Shown one piece after another: positions 38,618 through 47,951 of a stretch of DNA of 64,000 nt (position 1 is its first letter; each line of letters begins with the position of its first letter). A program made the translations under genes and the position numbers. Under the pieces are notes generated by a model. That model made no database searches. It was not told where the DNA came from and saw only the letters and a list, made by a program, of their open reading frames with translations. The DNA comes from Bacteroidales bacterium (GTDB taxonomy: Bacteria > Bacteroidota > Bacteroidia > Bacteroidales > UBA10428), in NCBI GenBank assembly GCA_016933335.1, contig JAFGBD010000054.1, forward strand, positions 29,830 through 93,829, in the 5' to 3' direction.

Positions 38618-39475
38618 TTATTTTCCTGAGGATATTGCCTCTGCAAAAGGAATTGAATGACAGCTCACACGCTGGGTCGTCTCGGTAAAATAACATTTGA
38701 GTATGGCATATAGTCCGGGATCATATGCTTTCAGCTCATCTCTTGTATTGATATGATTATGTTTGCCGTCAGGCTGAGGTACTTCGGCATTTACATTAAA
38801 CCAGTCCTGCACTCCCTCGGCCCAGTATTCATAAATATTGGTACCTGCATAGGTATTCTCCCATTTGCCTGCGGCCAGTGCCTGGTCAAGTGCATGCTGC
38901 AGCTTTGAGTTGATGGCAGTGTCAACCTGTATGATCCCGACAAGATGAATGGTATGCGCAAATTCATGGATCAGAATATCCTCGGCATGGTACTTATCAA
39001 TCTGGTAACACAGCAGGTTTTCTTCCGCACAGGTGGTCAGAGGCAGTTCGATATATCCGCCCAGCCCGCGTGCCCTTACATCCCAGTTTATTGATGTATC
39101 ATTTTCGAGGTGTTTGTGTTCAGGAATATCGGTGGTACCCTCGTACCGCGCCATAACACCAACTTTAACTCCTGTATTCCTCATTTTATCAACGACCGGA
39201 CCAGGGAGATTATCTGTCATATAGATAATTATTTCTGCAGCCTTTAAGAGTGCTTTGTCAGGCACCCTCCATGAACTTATCACCGGAAATCCGTTTGCAT
39301 CTGCATATTTTTTATAAAACGGATCAAGTCCGAGTGACGACGGTGGTGCAGTTATCTCAACCCGGTTTGTGTCAGTTGACGGGGATATAATTTGATTTTC
39401 AGAGTTATGATTATCAGGTTGGGCGGAACAAAGGAAAAAAATACCTGATAACAATTGAAACAAAATATGGCTCAT
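38618..39475 (-). CDS. Exported zinc metallopeptidase-like protein (HEFAH)
   Basis: 285-residue secreted protein (hydrophobic signal ending IFFLCSAQ; the Cys might be lipidated but the lipobox is poor). The active-site motif is His170-Glu-Phe-Ala-His174, with a downstream EYWAEGVQDWF in which Glu220 is the likely third zinc ligand, as in gluzincins. A recurrent beginning SSLGLDPFYKKYADANGFPVISSWRVPDKALL precedes it. I know similar secreted proteins but cannot name a family with certainty, and no substrate is established. It lies between two genes for prolyl-type peptidases, which fits protein or glycopeptide breakdown. Confidence 0.8.
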   Translation of the reverse strand: MSHILFQLLSGIFFLCSAQPDNHNSENQIISPSTDTNRVEITAPPSSLGLDPFYKKYADANGFPVISSWRVPDKALLKAAEIIIYMTDNLPGPVVDKMRNTGVKVGVMARYEGTTDIPEHKHLENDTSINWDVRARGLGGYIELPLTTCAEENLLCYQIDKYHAEDILIHEFAHTIHLVGIIQVDTAINSKLQHALDQALAAGKWENTYAGTNIYEYWAEGVQDWFNVNAEVPQPDGKHNHINTRDELKAYDPGLYAILKCYFTETTQRVSCHSIPFAEAISSGK

Positions 39476-39564
39476 TTTTATTATTTATTGATTTTGAGAT
39501 AGAAAAATAATAAAAAAAAATAAATATAACCGGGTGTTTTCGCAGGGTTTTCTAAAAAAAGCAG

Positions 39565-39572
39565 TAAATTTG
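39565..39572 (+). promoter_or_regulatory. Candidate -7 element for the DPP4-HypD operon
   Basis: TAAATTTG matches the Bacteroidota consensus TAnnTTTG. It is about 180 bp before the peptidase start, leaving a long leader with two stem-loops. No good -33 box is seen at standard spacing. Confidence 0.45.
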
Positions 39573-39601
39573 AATGTTATGATCATGGATTATATTTATA
39601 G

Positions 39602-39696
39602 GAATCTGTATCACAGATTCGGCAAAGGTTTGTTCGAATGCTGGATACTATAATTAAACTGCCTTGTTAACGGGGAAGTCTTTATTCTCCGTAACT
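39602..39696 (+). promoter_or_regulatory. Structured 5' leader of the DPP4-HypD operon
   Basis: Two stem-loops: GAATCTGT/ACAGATTC (39602-39609 with 39613-39620, loop ATC), and a longer bulged stem near 39665-39696 (GTTAACGGGGA with TCTCCGTAAC) followed by a pyrimidine tract (TTTCCTTTTTTCCC). The second resembles an attenuator or imperfect terminator. No known riboswitch is recognised. Confidence 0.4.
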
Positions 39697-39753
39697 TTCC
39701 TTTTTTCCCAAAAGCACTGTTACCTCATTATTTATCCCGATAGTAATTAATTG

Positions 39754-42015
39754 ATGAAAACTGCAGTCAGATTTCTGGATACAAGCCTGATTCTTCTTTG
39801 CCTGATATCCCCTGAGCTTTTTTCACAGGTCACAACTGAGGATTACCAGAGGGCTGATTCCGTCATAAAACTCAATGACCTGGTATTTCATGGTTTTATT
39901 AAGCCTGAATGGGTTGACAGCAGCCATTGGTTCTGGTACAAAGTCAAAACCAGAAAAGGAGAGGAATACTTTCTTGTTGATGCTGAGAGACAAAAGAAAT
40001 CAGAGGCATTCAACCAGGAGAAATTGTGCAGCAGGATAAATGACCAGACAGGAAGAACGTTTAAACCTTATTCATTACCCGTTTCGAATATTTCATTCAT
40101 GAATCAGATGAAAGAATTGAAATTCGAACTGGATAGCTTTACATGGAAATGCAATCTGGGTAATTATAAACTCGAAAGATGCTCAAAAATAGAAAAGGAA
40201 AAAACCGACAGATACTGGGGTGAGAGTGTTGACGAACTTGGCAATCCACCTGTGGTTTCGCCTGACAGCCAATTTCTGGCCTTTATCAAAAATTTTAATG
40301 TGCATTTAAAAATCAAGAAAACCGGAGAAGAGTATCAACTCAGCCACGATGGGGCGGAAGGCGATTTTTATTCTTCATTTTTTGAATGGTCGCCCGATTC
40401 CAGATTCATTGCAGTAAATAAGATAAGGGATAATAAAAAGCAATATGTCTGTTTTGTGGAATCCTCACCTGAAAGCCAGTTACAGCCCAAATTGCATAAG
40501 ATAGAATATCTGAAGCCGGGAGATGCCCTGCCCGTCAAGCGTCCTTCGCTTTTTTCCGCCGCTGAAAAGAAACAAATAACTGTCAATACAAATGATTTTG
40601 AATACCAGTATGATATTTATAATATCAAGTGGTGGAAAGACAGCCGTGGATTTACTTTCGAATTTAACCAGCGGGGGCACCAGGCATACCAGGTCGTTGA
40701 AATAGATACTGCTACCGGTGCTGTTAAAATAATCATCGATGAAAAAAGCAGTACTTTTATCGATTACAGCAGCAAGAGATACCGGTCTGATGTAAACGAC
40801 GGTGAGGAAATCATCTGGGCATCCGAAAGAGACGGCTGGAATCATTTATACCTTTTTGATGGTAGGACCGGCAGGCTTAAAAATCAGATTACACAAGGCG
40901 AATGGGTTGTAAGGGGCGTTGAGAGGGTTTTTGAAAAAGAACGCCAGATAATTTTCAGGGCAAGTGGCAGAAATGCAGGTGAAGATCCTTACTTTATCCA
41001 TTACTACAGGATAAACTTTGATGGTACCGGCTTGATTGATCTGACACCCGGGCCATTCAATCATAATGCTGTCTTTTCTGCTGATCACCAATATTTTGTT
41101 GATTGTTATTCCGCAGCGGATCAGCCTCCCGTCACTGTTTTGTGTTCAGCATCTGACGGCAGAGAACTCATGCAGCTTGAATACGCCGATATCAGCGATC
41201 TGCTCGCTGCCGGCTGGAGACCTCCGGAAATTTTTCATACCACCGGCAGGGACGGCAAGACTCAGATATGGGGTAACATTTACCGGCCTTTGAATTATGA
41301 CACTGCCGGATCATACCCGGTGATCGAATATATTTATGCCGGACCGCATGGTGCTTTTGTCCTGAAATCTTTCCGGCCGGTACCCTGGTTCACCTGTCTG
41401 GCTGAACTTGGATTCATCGTGGTACAGATTGACGGCATGGGCACTTCAAACCGGTCCAAGGCTTTTCATGATGTGTGCTGGAAAAACCTGAAAGATGCCG
41501 GATTTCCCGACAGGATCATATGGATTAAAGCGTTTGCTGATAAGCATCCTTATGTCGACACCACCAGGGTCGGCATATTCGGCGGTTCTGCCGGCGGTCA
41601 GAATGCACTTGCAGCCTTGCTTTTTCATCCGGATTTTTATAAAGTATCTGTTTCATCCTGCGGATGCCACGATAACCGCATGGATAAAATATGGTGGAAT
41701 GAACAGTTTATGGGCTATCCCGTAGGTCCTCATTATGAAGAATGTTCCAACGTTGTCAATGCCGGAAAACTCAGGGGCCGGCTTTTGCTGATAGTCGGGG
41801 AGATTGATGATAACGTCGATCCTGCTTCCACCATGCAGGTTGTAAATGCGCTTATTGATACCGGCAAGGAGTTCGAGCTTGTTGTTCTTCCGGGTGAAAA
41901 CCATACATCAGGAGGGAAATACGGAGAGAGAAAAAGAAGGGACTTTTTTGTAAAATATCTACTGGAAACAGAACCTCCTGACTGGAACAGGCAGGAGACT
42001 GAAAATGAACTTTAA
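39754..42015 (+). CDS. S9 family dipeptidyl peptidase IV-like serine peptidase
   Basis: Exported prolyl-oligopeptidase-family enzyme with a signal peptide (to about ELFSQ) and about 753 aa. The N-terminal beta-propeller part contains WSPDSRFIAVNK. The alpha/beta-hydrolase part carries the triad Ser612 (FGGSAGGQ), Asp685 (GEIDDNVDP) and His717 (PGENHTSGG). DPP4-like enzymes cut dipeptides after Pro (or Ala/Hyp) at position 2. ATG 39754 is chosen over an in-frame TTG directly before it. Only 42 bp separate it from the glycyl radical activase gene, so it is the first gene of the operon that leads to hydroxyproline dehydratase; this supports a role in freeing imino acids from peptides. Confidence 0.93.
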   Translation: MKTAVRFLDTSLILLCLISPELFSQVTTEDYQRADSVIKLNDLVFHGFIKPEWVDSSHWFWYKVKTRKGEEYFLVDAERQKKSEAFNQEKLCSRINDQTGRTFKPYSLPVSNISFMNQMKELKFELDSFTWKCNLGNYKLERCSKIEKEKTDRYWGESVDELGNPPVVSPDSQFLAFIKNFNVHLKIKKTGEEYQLSHDGAEGDFYSSFFEWSPDSRFIAVNKIRDNKKQYVCFVESSPESQLQPKLHKIEYLKPGDALPVKRPSLFSAAEKKQITVNTNDFEYQYDIYNIKWWKDSRGFTFEFNQRGHQAYQVVEIDTATGAVKIIIDEKSSTFIDYSSKRYRSDVNDGEEIIWASERDGWNHLYLFDGRTGRLKNQITQGEWVVRGVERVFEKERQIIFRASGRNAGEDPYFIHYYRINFDGTGLIDLTPGPFNHNAVFSADHQYFVDCYSAADQPPVTVLCSASDGRELMQLEYADISDLLAAGWRPPEIFHTTGRDGKTQIWGNIYRPLNYDTAGSYPVIEYIYAGPHGAFVLKSFRPVPWFTCLAELGFIVVQIDGMGTSNRSKAFHDVCWKNLKDAGFPDRIIWIKAFADKHPYVDTTRVGIFGGSAGGQNALAALLFHPDFYKVSVSSCGCHDNRMDKIWWNEQFMGYPVGPHYEECSNVVNAGKLRGRLLLIVGEIDDNVDPASTMQVVNALIDTGKEFELVVLPGENHTSGGKYGERKRRDFFVKYLLETEPPDWNRQETENEL

Positions 42016-42057
42016 TGGATCGTCATGTATAGACTTAATGGATTTTATCTGGAATAA

Positions 42058-42873
42058 ATGACAGACCTGTTGTCAGATAAGGGATTGATATTTGATATCA
42101 AGCGTTTTTCAATAAACGACGGACCGGGTATACGGACCACCATTTTTTTCAAGGGTTGTCCGCTCTCCTGCTGGTGGTGTCATAATCCTGAAGGCATATC
42201 AGGTGAGATCGAAGAAGTGTTCGTCACTGATAAGCTCGATGGCAGAGAATTCCGGAACAAAGAACATGTTGGCAAATATGTCACTGTTGAAGACCTGATA
42301 AATGAAATCGAAAAAGAAAGGATATTTCATGAGACCTCAAAGGGGGGGGTGACATTTTCAGGAGGAGAACCACTGATCCAGCATGAGTTTCTTCTCCGGC
42401 TGGCTGATGAATGTACTTTACGCGGAATTCATACCTGCCTGGATACAAGCGGATATATCAGTACCGGTATTTTCAGATCCATACTGAACAGGTTCGATCT
42501 GTTTCTTTACGATATTAAAATACTTGATGATAAAAAGCATATGCTTTACACAGGTGTTCCCTCAGCGGTGATCATTGACAACCTGCATATACTGTCAGAG
42601 GCCGGCAGGAAATTCATTATTCGTTTTCCTGTTGTTCCGGGGATAAATGACGATTCGGAAAATATCAGCCTGATGAAGGATTTAATAGTAAACCTTGATA
42701 ATGAAATCAGGGAACTCCATCTGTTGCCCTATCATGGAAGTGCAAAGAGCAAGTATAAGAAGTTCGGCAGGGAATTCAAAATGAAAAACAACATAAAACC
42801 GGATGAAAACAAGCTGAACCATCTGAAAAAAGAATTTGAGCAAACAGGATATAAAGTTATAATAGGAGGATGA
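42058..42873 (+). CDS. Glycyl radical enzyme activating enzyme (radical SAM), HypD activase
   Basis: Radical SAM enzyme that installs the glycyl radical on its partner. The cluster-binding motif is Cys34-x3-Cys38-x2-Cys41 (FKGCPLSCWWCHNPEG), followed by GVTFSGGEP, the SAM-binding GGE motif. 271 aa. Most activases of the non-PFL groups carry an inserted ferredoxin-like domain with extra 4Fe-4S cysteines between these motifs; here that insert is absent, as in PFL activase. It is 25 bp upstream of the dehydratase gene and certainly its partner. Confidence 0.94.
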   Translation: MTDLLSDKGLIFDIKRFSINDGPGIRTTIFFKGCPLSCWWCHNPEGISGEIEEVFVTDKLDGREFRNKEHVGKYVTVEDLINEIEKERIFHETSKGGVTFSGGEPLIQHEFLLRLADECTLRGIHTCLDTSGYISTGIFRSILNRFDLFLYDIKILDDKKHMLYTGVPSAVIIDNLHILSEAGRKFIIRFPVVPGINDDSENISLMKDLIVNLDNEIRELHLLPYHGSAKSKYKKFGREFKMKNNIKPDENKLNHLKKEFEQTGYKVIIGG

Positions 42874-42898
42874 CCATCAATTATAAACAAGTGGACAA

Positions 42899-45262
42899 AT
42901 GAATAACAGGATCAAAAGACTAAGAGAACAAAGTCTGAATACAGTGAATTGCATTTCGGCCGAAAGAGCTTTACTGGTGACTGAGTTTTACAGAGGCAGC
43001 AGGGCAGGCCAGGTATCTGTACCCGTGCAGCGTGCCCTGTGTTTTGAATACATACTCAGAAATAAAACCATCTGCATTCTTGATGAAGAAATGATAGTCG
43101 GTGAAAGAGGTCCGTTACCGAAAGCAACGCCAACCTATCCCGAGATAAATGTTCACTCTTTGCAGGATCTTGAAATATTGCACAACCGTTTGAAAGTCAG
43201 TTTTCAGAGTGATGAAAAAACAAGAAAGGCTTATCATGATGTCATCATTCCTTTCTGGACAGGGAAAAGCACCAGGGATAAAATAATGAAGCTCTTACCA
43301 GATGAGTGGCACGAGGCATATCAGGCAGGTGTTTTTACCGAATTTCAGGAGCAGCGTGCACCCGGTCATACGGTACTGGGAGACAAAATCTATCATAAAG
43401 GTTTGCTTGATGTCATTGAAGAGATTCATGAAACGATTGAGAAACTTGATTTCTTTAATGATACCCAGGCCTTTGAAAAAAAGGAAGAGCTGAAGGCGAT
43501 GGAAATATCTGCCAATGCCCTGATCATGTTCGCTCAACGCCATGCAGATCAGCTGGATAAGCTGGCAGTCACTGAAAAGAACACTGAACGTCAGAAAGAA
43601 CTTAATGGCATGGCTGCCATCTGCCGGAGAGTGCCGGCTTATCCGCCGCGCACTTTTCATGAGGCACTTCAGTATTACTGGTTTGTCCATCTCGGGGTCA
43701 TCACCGAACTAAATCCATGGGATTCATTTAATCCGGGCCGCCTCGATCAGCACCTGTATCCTTTTTATAAGAAGGGACTGGCAGACGGAACATTGACAAG
43801 GGAACAGGCTATTGAGCTTCTGCAGGCATTCTGGATCAAATTCAACGATCACCCTGCACCTCCTAAAGTCGGTGTTACTGCCCAGGAGAGCAATACCTAT
43901 ACAGATTTTACACTGATAAATCTTGGCGGTGTGAAAGAAGACGGCTCCGATGCAGTGAATGAATTATCATATATCATACTGGATGTCATTGAGGAAATGC
44001 GGCTTCTTCAGCCCGGCTCCATGGTGCAGATCAGCAAAAAGAATCCTGACAGTTTTGTTCACCGGGCTTTAAAAATCATAAAGACAGGATTCGGACAGCC
44101 TTCGGTATTTAACACGGATGCCATCGTTCAGGAACTTGTGCGCCAGGGTAAATCTGTCGAAGATGCCCGTCAGGGCGGTGCAAGCGGATGCGTTGAAAGC
44201 GGGTCTTTTGGCAAAGAATGCTATATACTGACAGGCTATTTCAATATTCCCAAAATACTTGAAATAACCCTGAACAATGGCCAGGATCCTTTAACCGGCA
44301 AACAAATTGGAATTAGAACAGGAGATCCCCTGAAATTCAGAACATTTGACGAGCTGCTTGGTGCTTTTAAGAAACAGCTGGATCACTTCATTGATATCAA
44401 AATACATGGGAATAACATTATTGAAAAGCTGTTTGCCATCAACATGCCTGTTCCGTTTCTTTCGCTTTTTATTGACGATTGCGTGGCCAACGGTAAAGAT
44501 TACAATGCCGGTGGCGCCAGATACAATACCAGTTATATCCAGGGTGTTGGCATGGGAACCATTACCGATTGCCTCACATCTTTGCAATATCATGTTTTTG
44601 ATCAGAAGAATTTCACCATGGAAAACATGCTGAAGGCCTTAAAGGAAAATTTTATAAAACAGGAAGATATGCGGTATAAACTGATATATGATACTCCCAA
44701 ATATGGCAATGACGATGAATATGCCGATGCGAACCTTGTCCGTGTGTTCGACATGTACTATGATGCCGTGGATGGCAGGCCGACCATGAGGGGAGGGACG
44801 TACAGGATCAACCTTCTTCCAACCACCTGCCATATATATTTTGGCAGCAAGATAGGTGCCCTGCCTGACGGACGTAAAGCAGGAGAACCGCTCTCCGAAG
44901 GTATTTCTCCTGTTCAGGGAGCTGATCATAAGGGTCCTACCTCAGTGATCAAATCCGCCGCCAGGATCGATCATCTCCGCACCGGAGGTACACTGCTGAA
45001 TCAGAAATTCTCACCTTCGTTCTTTAAAAACGATGAAAGCATCTCCAGGCTGGGAGATCTGATTCGCAGTTATTTCCGCATGGACGGTCATCATGTCCAG
45101 TTTAATGTTGTTTCTGTAGATACATTGCGCGATGCACAGAAACATCCCGAGAAATACAGAGACCTGATTGTCCGTGTGGCCGGCTACAGCGATTACTTCA
45201 ATGATCTTGGAGAGGATCTCCAGGATGAGATTATTCGCCGCACGGAACATGGATTGATCTGA
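42899..45262 (+). CDS. hypD: trans-4-Hydroxy-L-proline dehydratase (glycyl radical enzyme)
   Basis: Glycyl radical enzyme, 787 aa, that dehydrates trans-4-hydroxy-L-proline to pyrroline-5-carboxylate. The thiyl Cys431 and Glu433 (ASGCVESG) and radical Gly762 (VRVAGYSDYF) are present. Against the C. difficile enzyme, whose active-site residues I recall as F152, H160, D278, S334, D339, F340, C434, E436, T645 and G765, this protein has F149, H157, D275, S331, D336, F337, C431, E433, T642 and G762: the same residues at a constant offset of three. The opening (NNRIKRLREQSLNT) and APGHTVLGD also match. It is not pyruvate formate-lyase, which has two adjacent cysteines. No proC for the next step lies in the window. 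Not to be confused with hydrogenase maturation HypD. Confidence 0.95.
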   Translation: MNNRIKRLREQSLNTVNCISAERALLVTEFYRGSRAGQVSVPVQRALCFEYILRNKTICILDEEMIVGERGPLPKATPTYPEINVHSLQDLEILHNRLKVSFQSDEKTRKAYHDVIIPFWTGKSTRDKIMKLLPDEWHEAYQAGVFTEFQEQRAPGHTVLGDKIYHKGLLDVIEEIHETIEKLDFFNDTQAFEKKEELKAMEISANALIMFAQRHADQLDKLAVTEKNTERQKELNGMAAICRRVPAYPPRTFHEALQYYWFVHLGVITELNPWDSFNPGRLDQHLYPFYKKGLADGTLTREQAIELLQAFWIKFNDHPAPPKVGVTAQESNTYTDFTLINLGGVKEDGSDAVNELSYIILDVIEEMRLLQPGSMVQISKKNPDSFVHRALKIIKTGFGQPSVFNTDAIVQELVRQGKSVEDARQGGASGCVESGSFGKECYILTGYFNIPKILEITLNNGQDPLTGKQIGIRTGDPLKFRTFDELLGAFKKQLDHFIDIKIHGNNIIEKLFAINMPVPFLSLFIDDCVANGKDYNAGGARYNTSYIQGVGMGTITDCLTSLQYHVFDQKNFTMENMLKALKENFIKQEDMRYKLIYDTPKYGNDDEYADANLVRVFDMYYDAVDGRPTMRGGTYRINLLPTTCHIYFGSKIGALPDGRKAGEPLSEGISPVQGADHKGPTSVIKSAARIDHLRTGGTLLNQKFSPSFFKNDESISRLGDLIRSYFRMDGHHVQFNVVSVDTLRDAQKHPEKYRDLIVRVAGYSDYFNDLGEDLQDEIIRRTEHGLI

Positions 45263-45409
45263 CTATTAAACTTATACAATACAGATATTTTAAACCCGGA
45301 AATAACCAGTATAATAAGTACAAAAAAGACATTCGCATTATTCAGAAAGGTATGATTAAAATATTTTAGTAATAATATCAGACAATTAGAAACTTAAAAT
45401 GATTAACCG

Positions 45410-47767
45410 ATGAAAAAAATGATGATTCAATCAGTTCTATTATTAAGCATGGTGTTAATGTTTCAGGACTGCAAACAGAAGACCGGCCCGGTAACAGAAA
45501 CAGGAGGCCCCGAAGTGGTCACCTTCCGTGCCCTGCCTTTCAGTCTGACTGATGTGAAGCTTCTGGACGGACCGTTCAGTAAAGCTACCGAATTAAATAT
45601 CAAATCATTGCTGAATTATGAGCCCGACAGGTTGCTCGCAAAATTCAGGATCAGGGCCGGACTGAAGCCCAGGGCGGAACACTATCATGGCTGGGAAGAC
45701 GAATCACTTGCAGGCCACAGCCTTGGTCACTATCTTTCGGCCTGCGCCCTGATGTACCAGACCACCGGAGATAAGGAATTTCTGAACCGTGTCAATTATA
45801 TTGTGGAAGAACTGGATTCCTGTCAGAAAGCGGGCGGTACGGGTTATATAGGAGCGTTCCCTGATGGCAGGAGGGTGTTTGAAGAAGAGGTGGCAAAGGG
45901 CAACATCCGGTCGGCCGGTTTTGACCTGAACGGTATATGGGCACCATACTATACCATGCATAAAGTAATGGGCGGACTTCGTGATGCCAGCCACCTGTGT
46001 GGAAATAAAAAAGCCCTCGATATTGAAAAGAATTTCGCCGACTGGCTTGAGGGTATCGTTATTGATTTGCCTGACAGTTCGGTTCAGAAAATGCTGCATT
46101 GCGAACATGGCGGCATCAATGAAGTGCTTGCCGAGCTTTATGGTGATACGAAAGATGAAAGATACCTGGAAATGTCACGGATCTTTCATCATAAAGCAAT
46201 TCTTGACTCATTATTGTCAGGAACAGATGTATTGCCGGGCAGGCATGCCAATACCCAAATCCCCAAACTGATAGGCCTTGCACGCAGATATGAGCTCACC
46301 GGTGATACTGACGACCGGAAGACCGCTGAATTCTTCTGGGACAGGGTAGTGAACCATCATTCTTATGTCACCGGAGGCAATGGCAATAACGAGTATTTTG
46401 GTCCGTCTGACCAGCTCAGGAACCGGCTCGGTCCCAATACCACTGAAACATGCAATGTTTACAATATGCTCAAACTTTCGAGGCACCTGTTTATGTGGGA
46501 TGCCAAACCTGAAGTGGCAGATTTTTATGAAAGAGCAATGATAAACCACATCTTGTCCTCCCAGCATCCGGTTGACGGAAGGGTCATCTATAATCTTTCA
46601 CTCGATATGGGTGGTGTGAAGGAATACCAGGATCCGTTCTGGTTCACCTGTTGTGTTGGTACAGGCATGGAAAATCATTCAAAATATGGTGCAAACATCT
46701 ATTTTCATAACAATGAGGAGCTATTTATCACACAGTTTATAGGATCAGACCTTGCATGGAAAGAAAAAGGCATTGTTGTGACACAGGAAACCGCTTATCC
46801 CGAAGAACAAGGCACAACACTCACCTTCGCTGCAGAAAAGCCGGTCAGACTGACCCTTCAGATCCGGTATCCGTACTGGGCTGAAAAAGGCATTGATATT
46901 AAGATCAATGGAAAGAATCTCAAGGTAAACCAGCAACCGGGCAGTTTTGTTGCTGTGACAAGAGCCTGGAAACAGGGAGACAGGGTAGAGGTCAGATTTC
47001 CTTTTACATTAAGACTGGAGTCAATGCCTGATGATTCAAACCGTGTGGCTGTGTTGTACGGACCGCTTGTATTGGGTGGTATACTGGGTCCTGAAGTAGA
47101 TCCGGGTGTACAGGATCCGCTTTATGTTCCGGTACTGATGACCCGCAACCGTAATCCAATTGAATGGACAGAACCGGTTGAAGAGATGACCAACAGCTTC
47201 CTGACAAGTTCTGTAGGTAAGCCTCGTGATGTCCGGCTGCAACCCTTCTATTCAATTTATGACAAACATTATTCGGTTTACTGGGATCTGTTCACTGAAG
47301 AAGACTGGAAGGTTAAAGAGGCTGATTACCAGGCGCATCTGGTGCATAAAAAAAGACTTGAGGCAATAACCGTCGATTTTGTTCAACCCGGAGAAATGCA
47401 ACCTGAAAGAGACCATCATTTTAAAGGAGAGAGAACAACACCGGGATTTTTTAAAGAAAGGGCTTTCAGGGAAGCACGAAGCGGATGGTTTTCTTTTGAT
47501 CTGAAAGTACTGTCTGACAGGCCGGTCGCATTAGTAGCAGATTACTGGGGAGGTTTTCCCGGTGCCAAAACATTTGATATTCTTGTCAATGACCAGGTTA
47601 TCGCAACTGAAAATATTTCCGGTATAGAAGAGGGCCGGTTTATTGACAGGCAATACGATATTCCGGAAAAACTGACCCTTGGAAAGAACAGGATAACAGT
47701 TAAGTTTAAAGCATATCCGCACAATATGGCAGGGCCGGTTTTTGGAGTGAGGACAATAAAAATGTGA
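45410..47767 (+). CDS. GH146-like (DUF1680) beta-L-arabinofuranosidase
   Basis: 785-residue exported member of the DUF1680 superfamily. Its motifs differ from those of the two GH127 proteins and look like GH146: Glu346 and Cys348 in TTETCNVYNMLKLSRHLF, and Cys414-Cys415 in FTCCVGTGMENHSKYG, giving the expected Glu/Cys zinc site and nucleophilic Cys. A C-terminal beta-rich region of about 160 residues follows. Characterised GH146 enzymes remove beta-L-Araf from pectic glycans. The signal peptide ends in FQDC, a poor lipobox, so anchoring is uncertain. It lies 147 bp after the hydroxyproline dehydratase gene, coupling beta-arabinosidase and hydroxyproline genes physically. Confidence 0.9.
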   Translation: MKKMMIQSVLLLSMVLMFQDCKQKTGPVTETGGPEVVTFRALPFSLTDVKLLDGPFSKATELNIKSLLNYEPDRLLAKFRIRAGLKPRAEHYHGWEDESLAGHSLGHYLSACALMYQTTGDKEFLNRVNYIVEELDSCQKAGGTGYIGAFPDGRRVFEEEVAKGNIRSAGFDLNGIWAPYYTMHKVMGGLRDASHLCGNKKALDIEKNFADWLEGIVIDLPDSSVQKMLHCEHGGINEVLAELYGDTKDERYLEMSRIFHHKAILDSLLSGTDVLPGRHANTQIPKLIGLARRYELTGDTDDRKTAEFFWDRVVNHHSYVTGGNGNNEYFGPSDQLRNRLGPNTTETCNVYNMLKLSRHLFMWDAKPEVADFYERAMINHILSSQHPVDGRVIYNLSLDMGGVKEYQDPFWFTCCVGTGMENHSKYGANIYFHNNEELFITQFIGSDLAWKEKGIVVTQETAYPEEQGTTLTFAAEKPVRLTLQIRYPYWAEKGIDIKINGKNLKVNQQPGSFVAVTRAWKQGDRVEVRFPFTLRLESMPDDSNRVAVLYGPLVLGGILGPEVDPGVQDPLYVPVLMTRNRNPIEWTEPVEEMTNSFLTSSVGKPRDVRLQPFYSIYDKHYSVYWDLFTEEDWKVKEADYQAHLVHKKRLEAITVDFVQPGEMQPERDHHFKGERTTPGFFKERAFREARSGWFSFDLKVLSDRPVALVADYWGGFPGAKTFDILVNDQVIATENISGIEEGRFIDRQYDIPEKLTLGKNRITVKFKAYPHNMAGPVFGVRTIKM

Positions 47768-47861
47768 AAATCATGATCAGGATGACCGATATGAGGAGTT
47801 GTGATAAAAGCAGAATTACTAAAATCTGAAAATTAAATAATATGAACTTGGTTTTGCTGAG

Positions 47862-47914
47862 CTCCCGGTAAGCCGGGACAGGCTCCCGACAATTATGTCT
47901 GGACAGGTTCTCCG
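47862..47914. repeat. Intergenic CGGGA hairpin repeat, copy 2
   Basis: TCCCGG (47862-47867) pairs with CCGGGA (47872-47877) around TAAG. It is followed by CAGGCTCCCGACA, close to the sequence at 26334-26349, and then GGACAGGTTCTCCGG. It lies between the GH146-like gene and the M64 peptidase gene. Confidence 0.7.
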
Positions 47915-47951
47915 GTGTTCATCAGACCATTAAGAATTAAATCATTAACTT

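Noticed and set aside
42899..45262. Reading the glycyl radical enzyme as pyruvate formate-lyase
   Set aside because: The active-site loop has a single thiyl cysteine followed by V-E (GCVES) and residues matching hydroxyproline dehydratase at ten positions; PFL has two adjacent cysteines.
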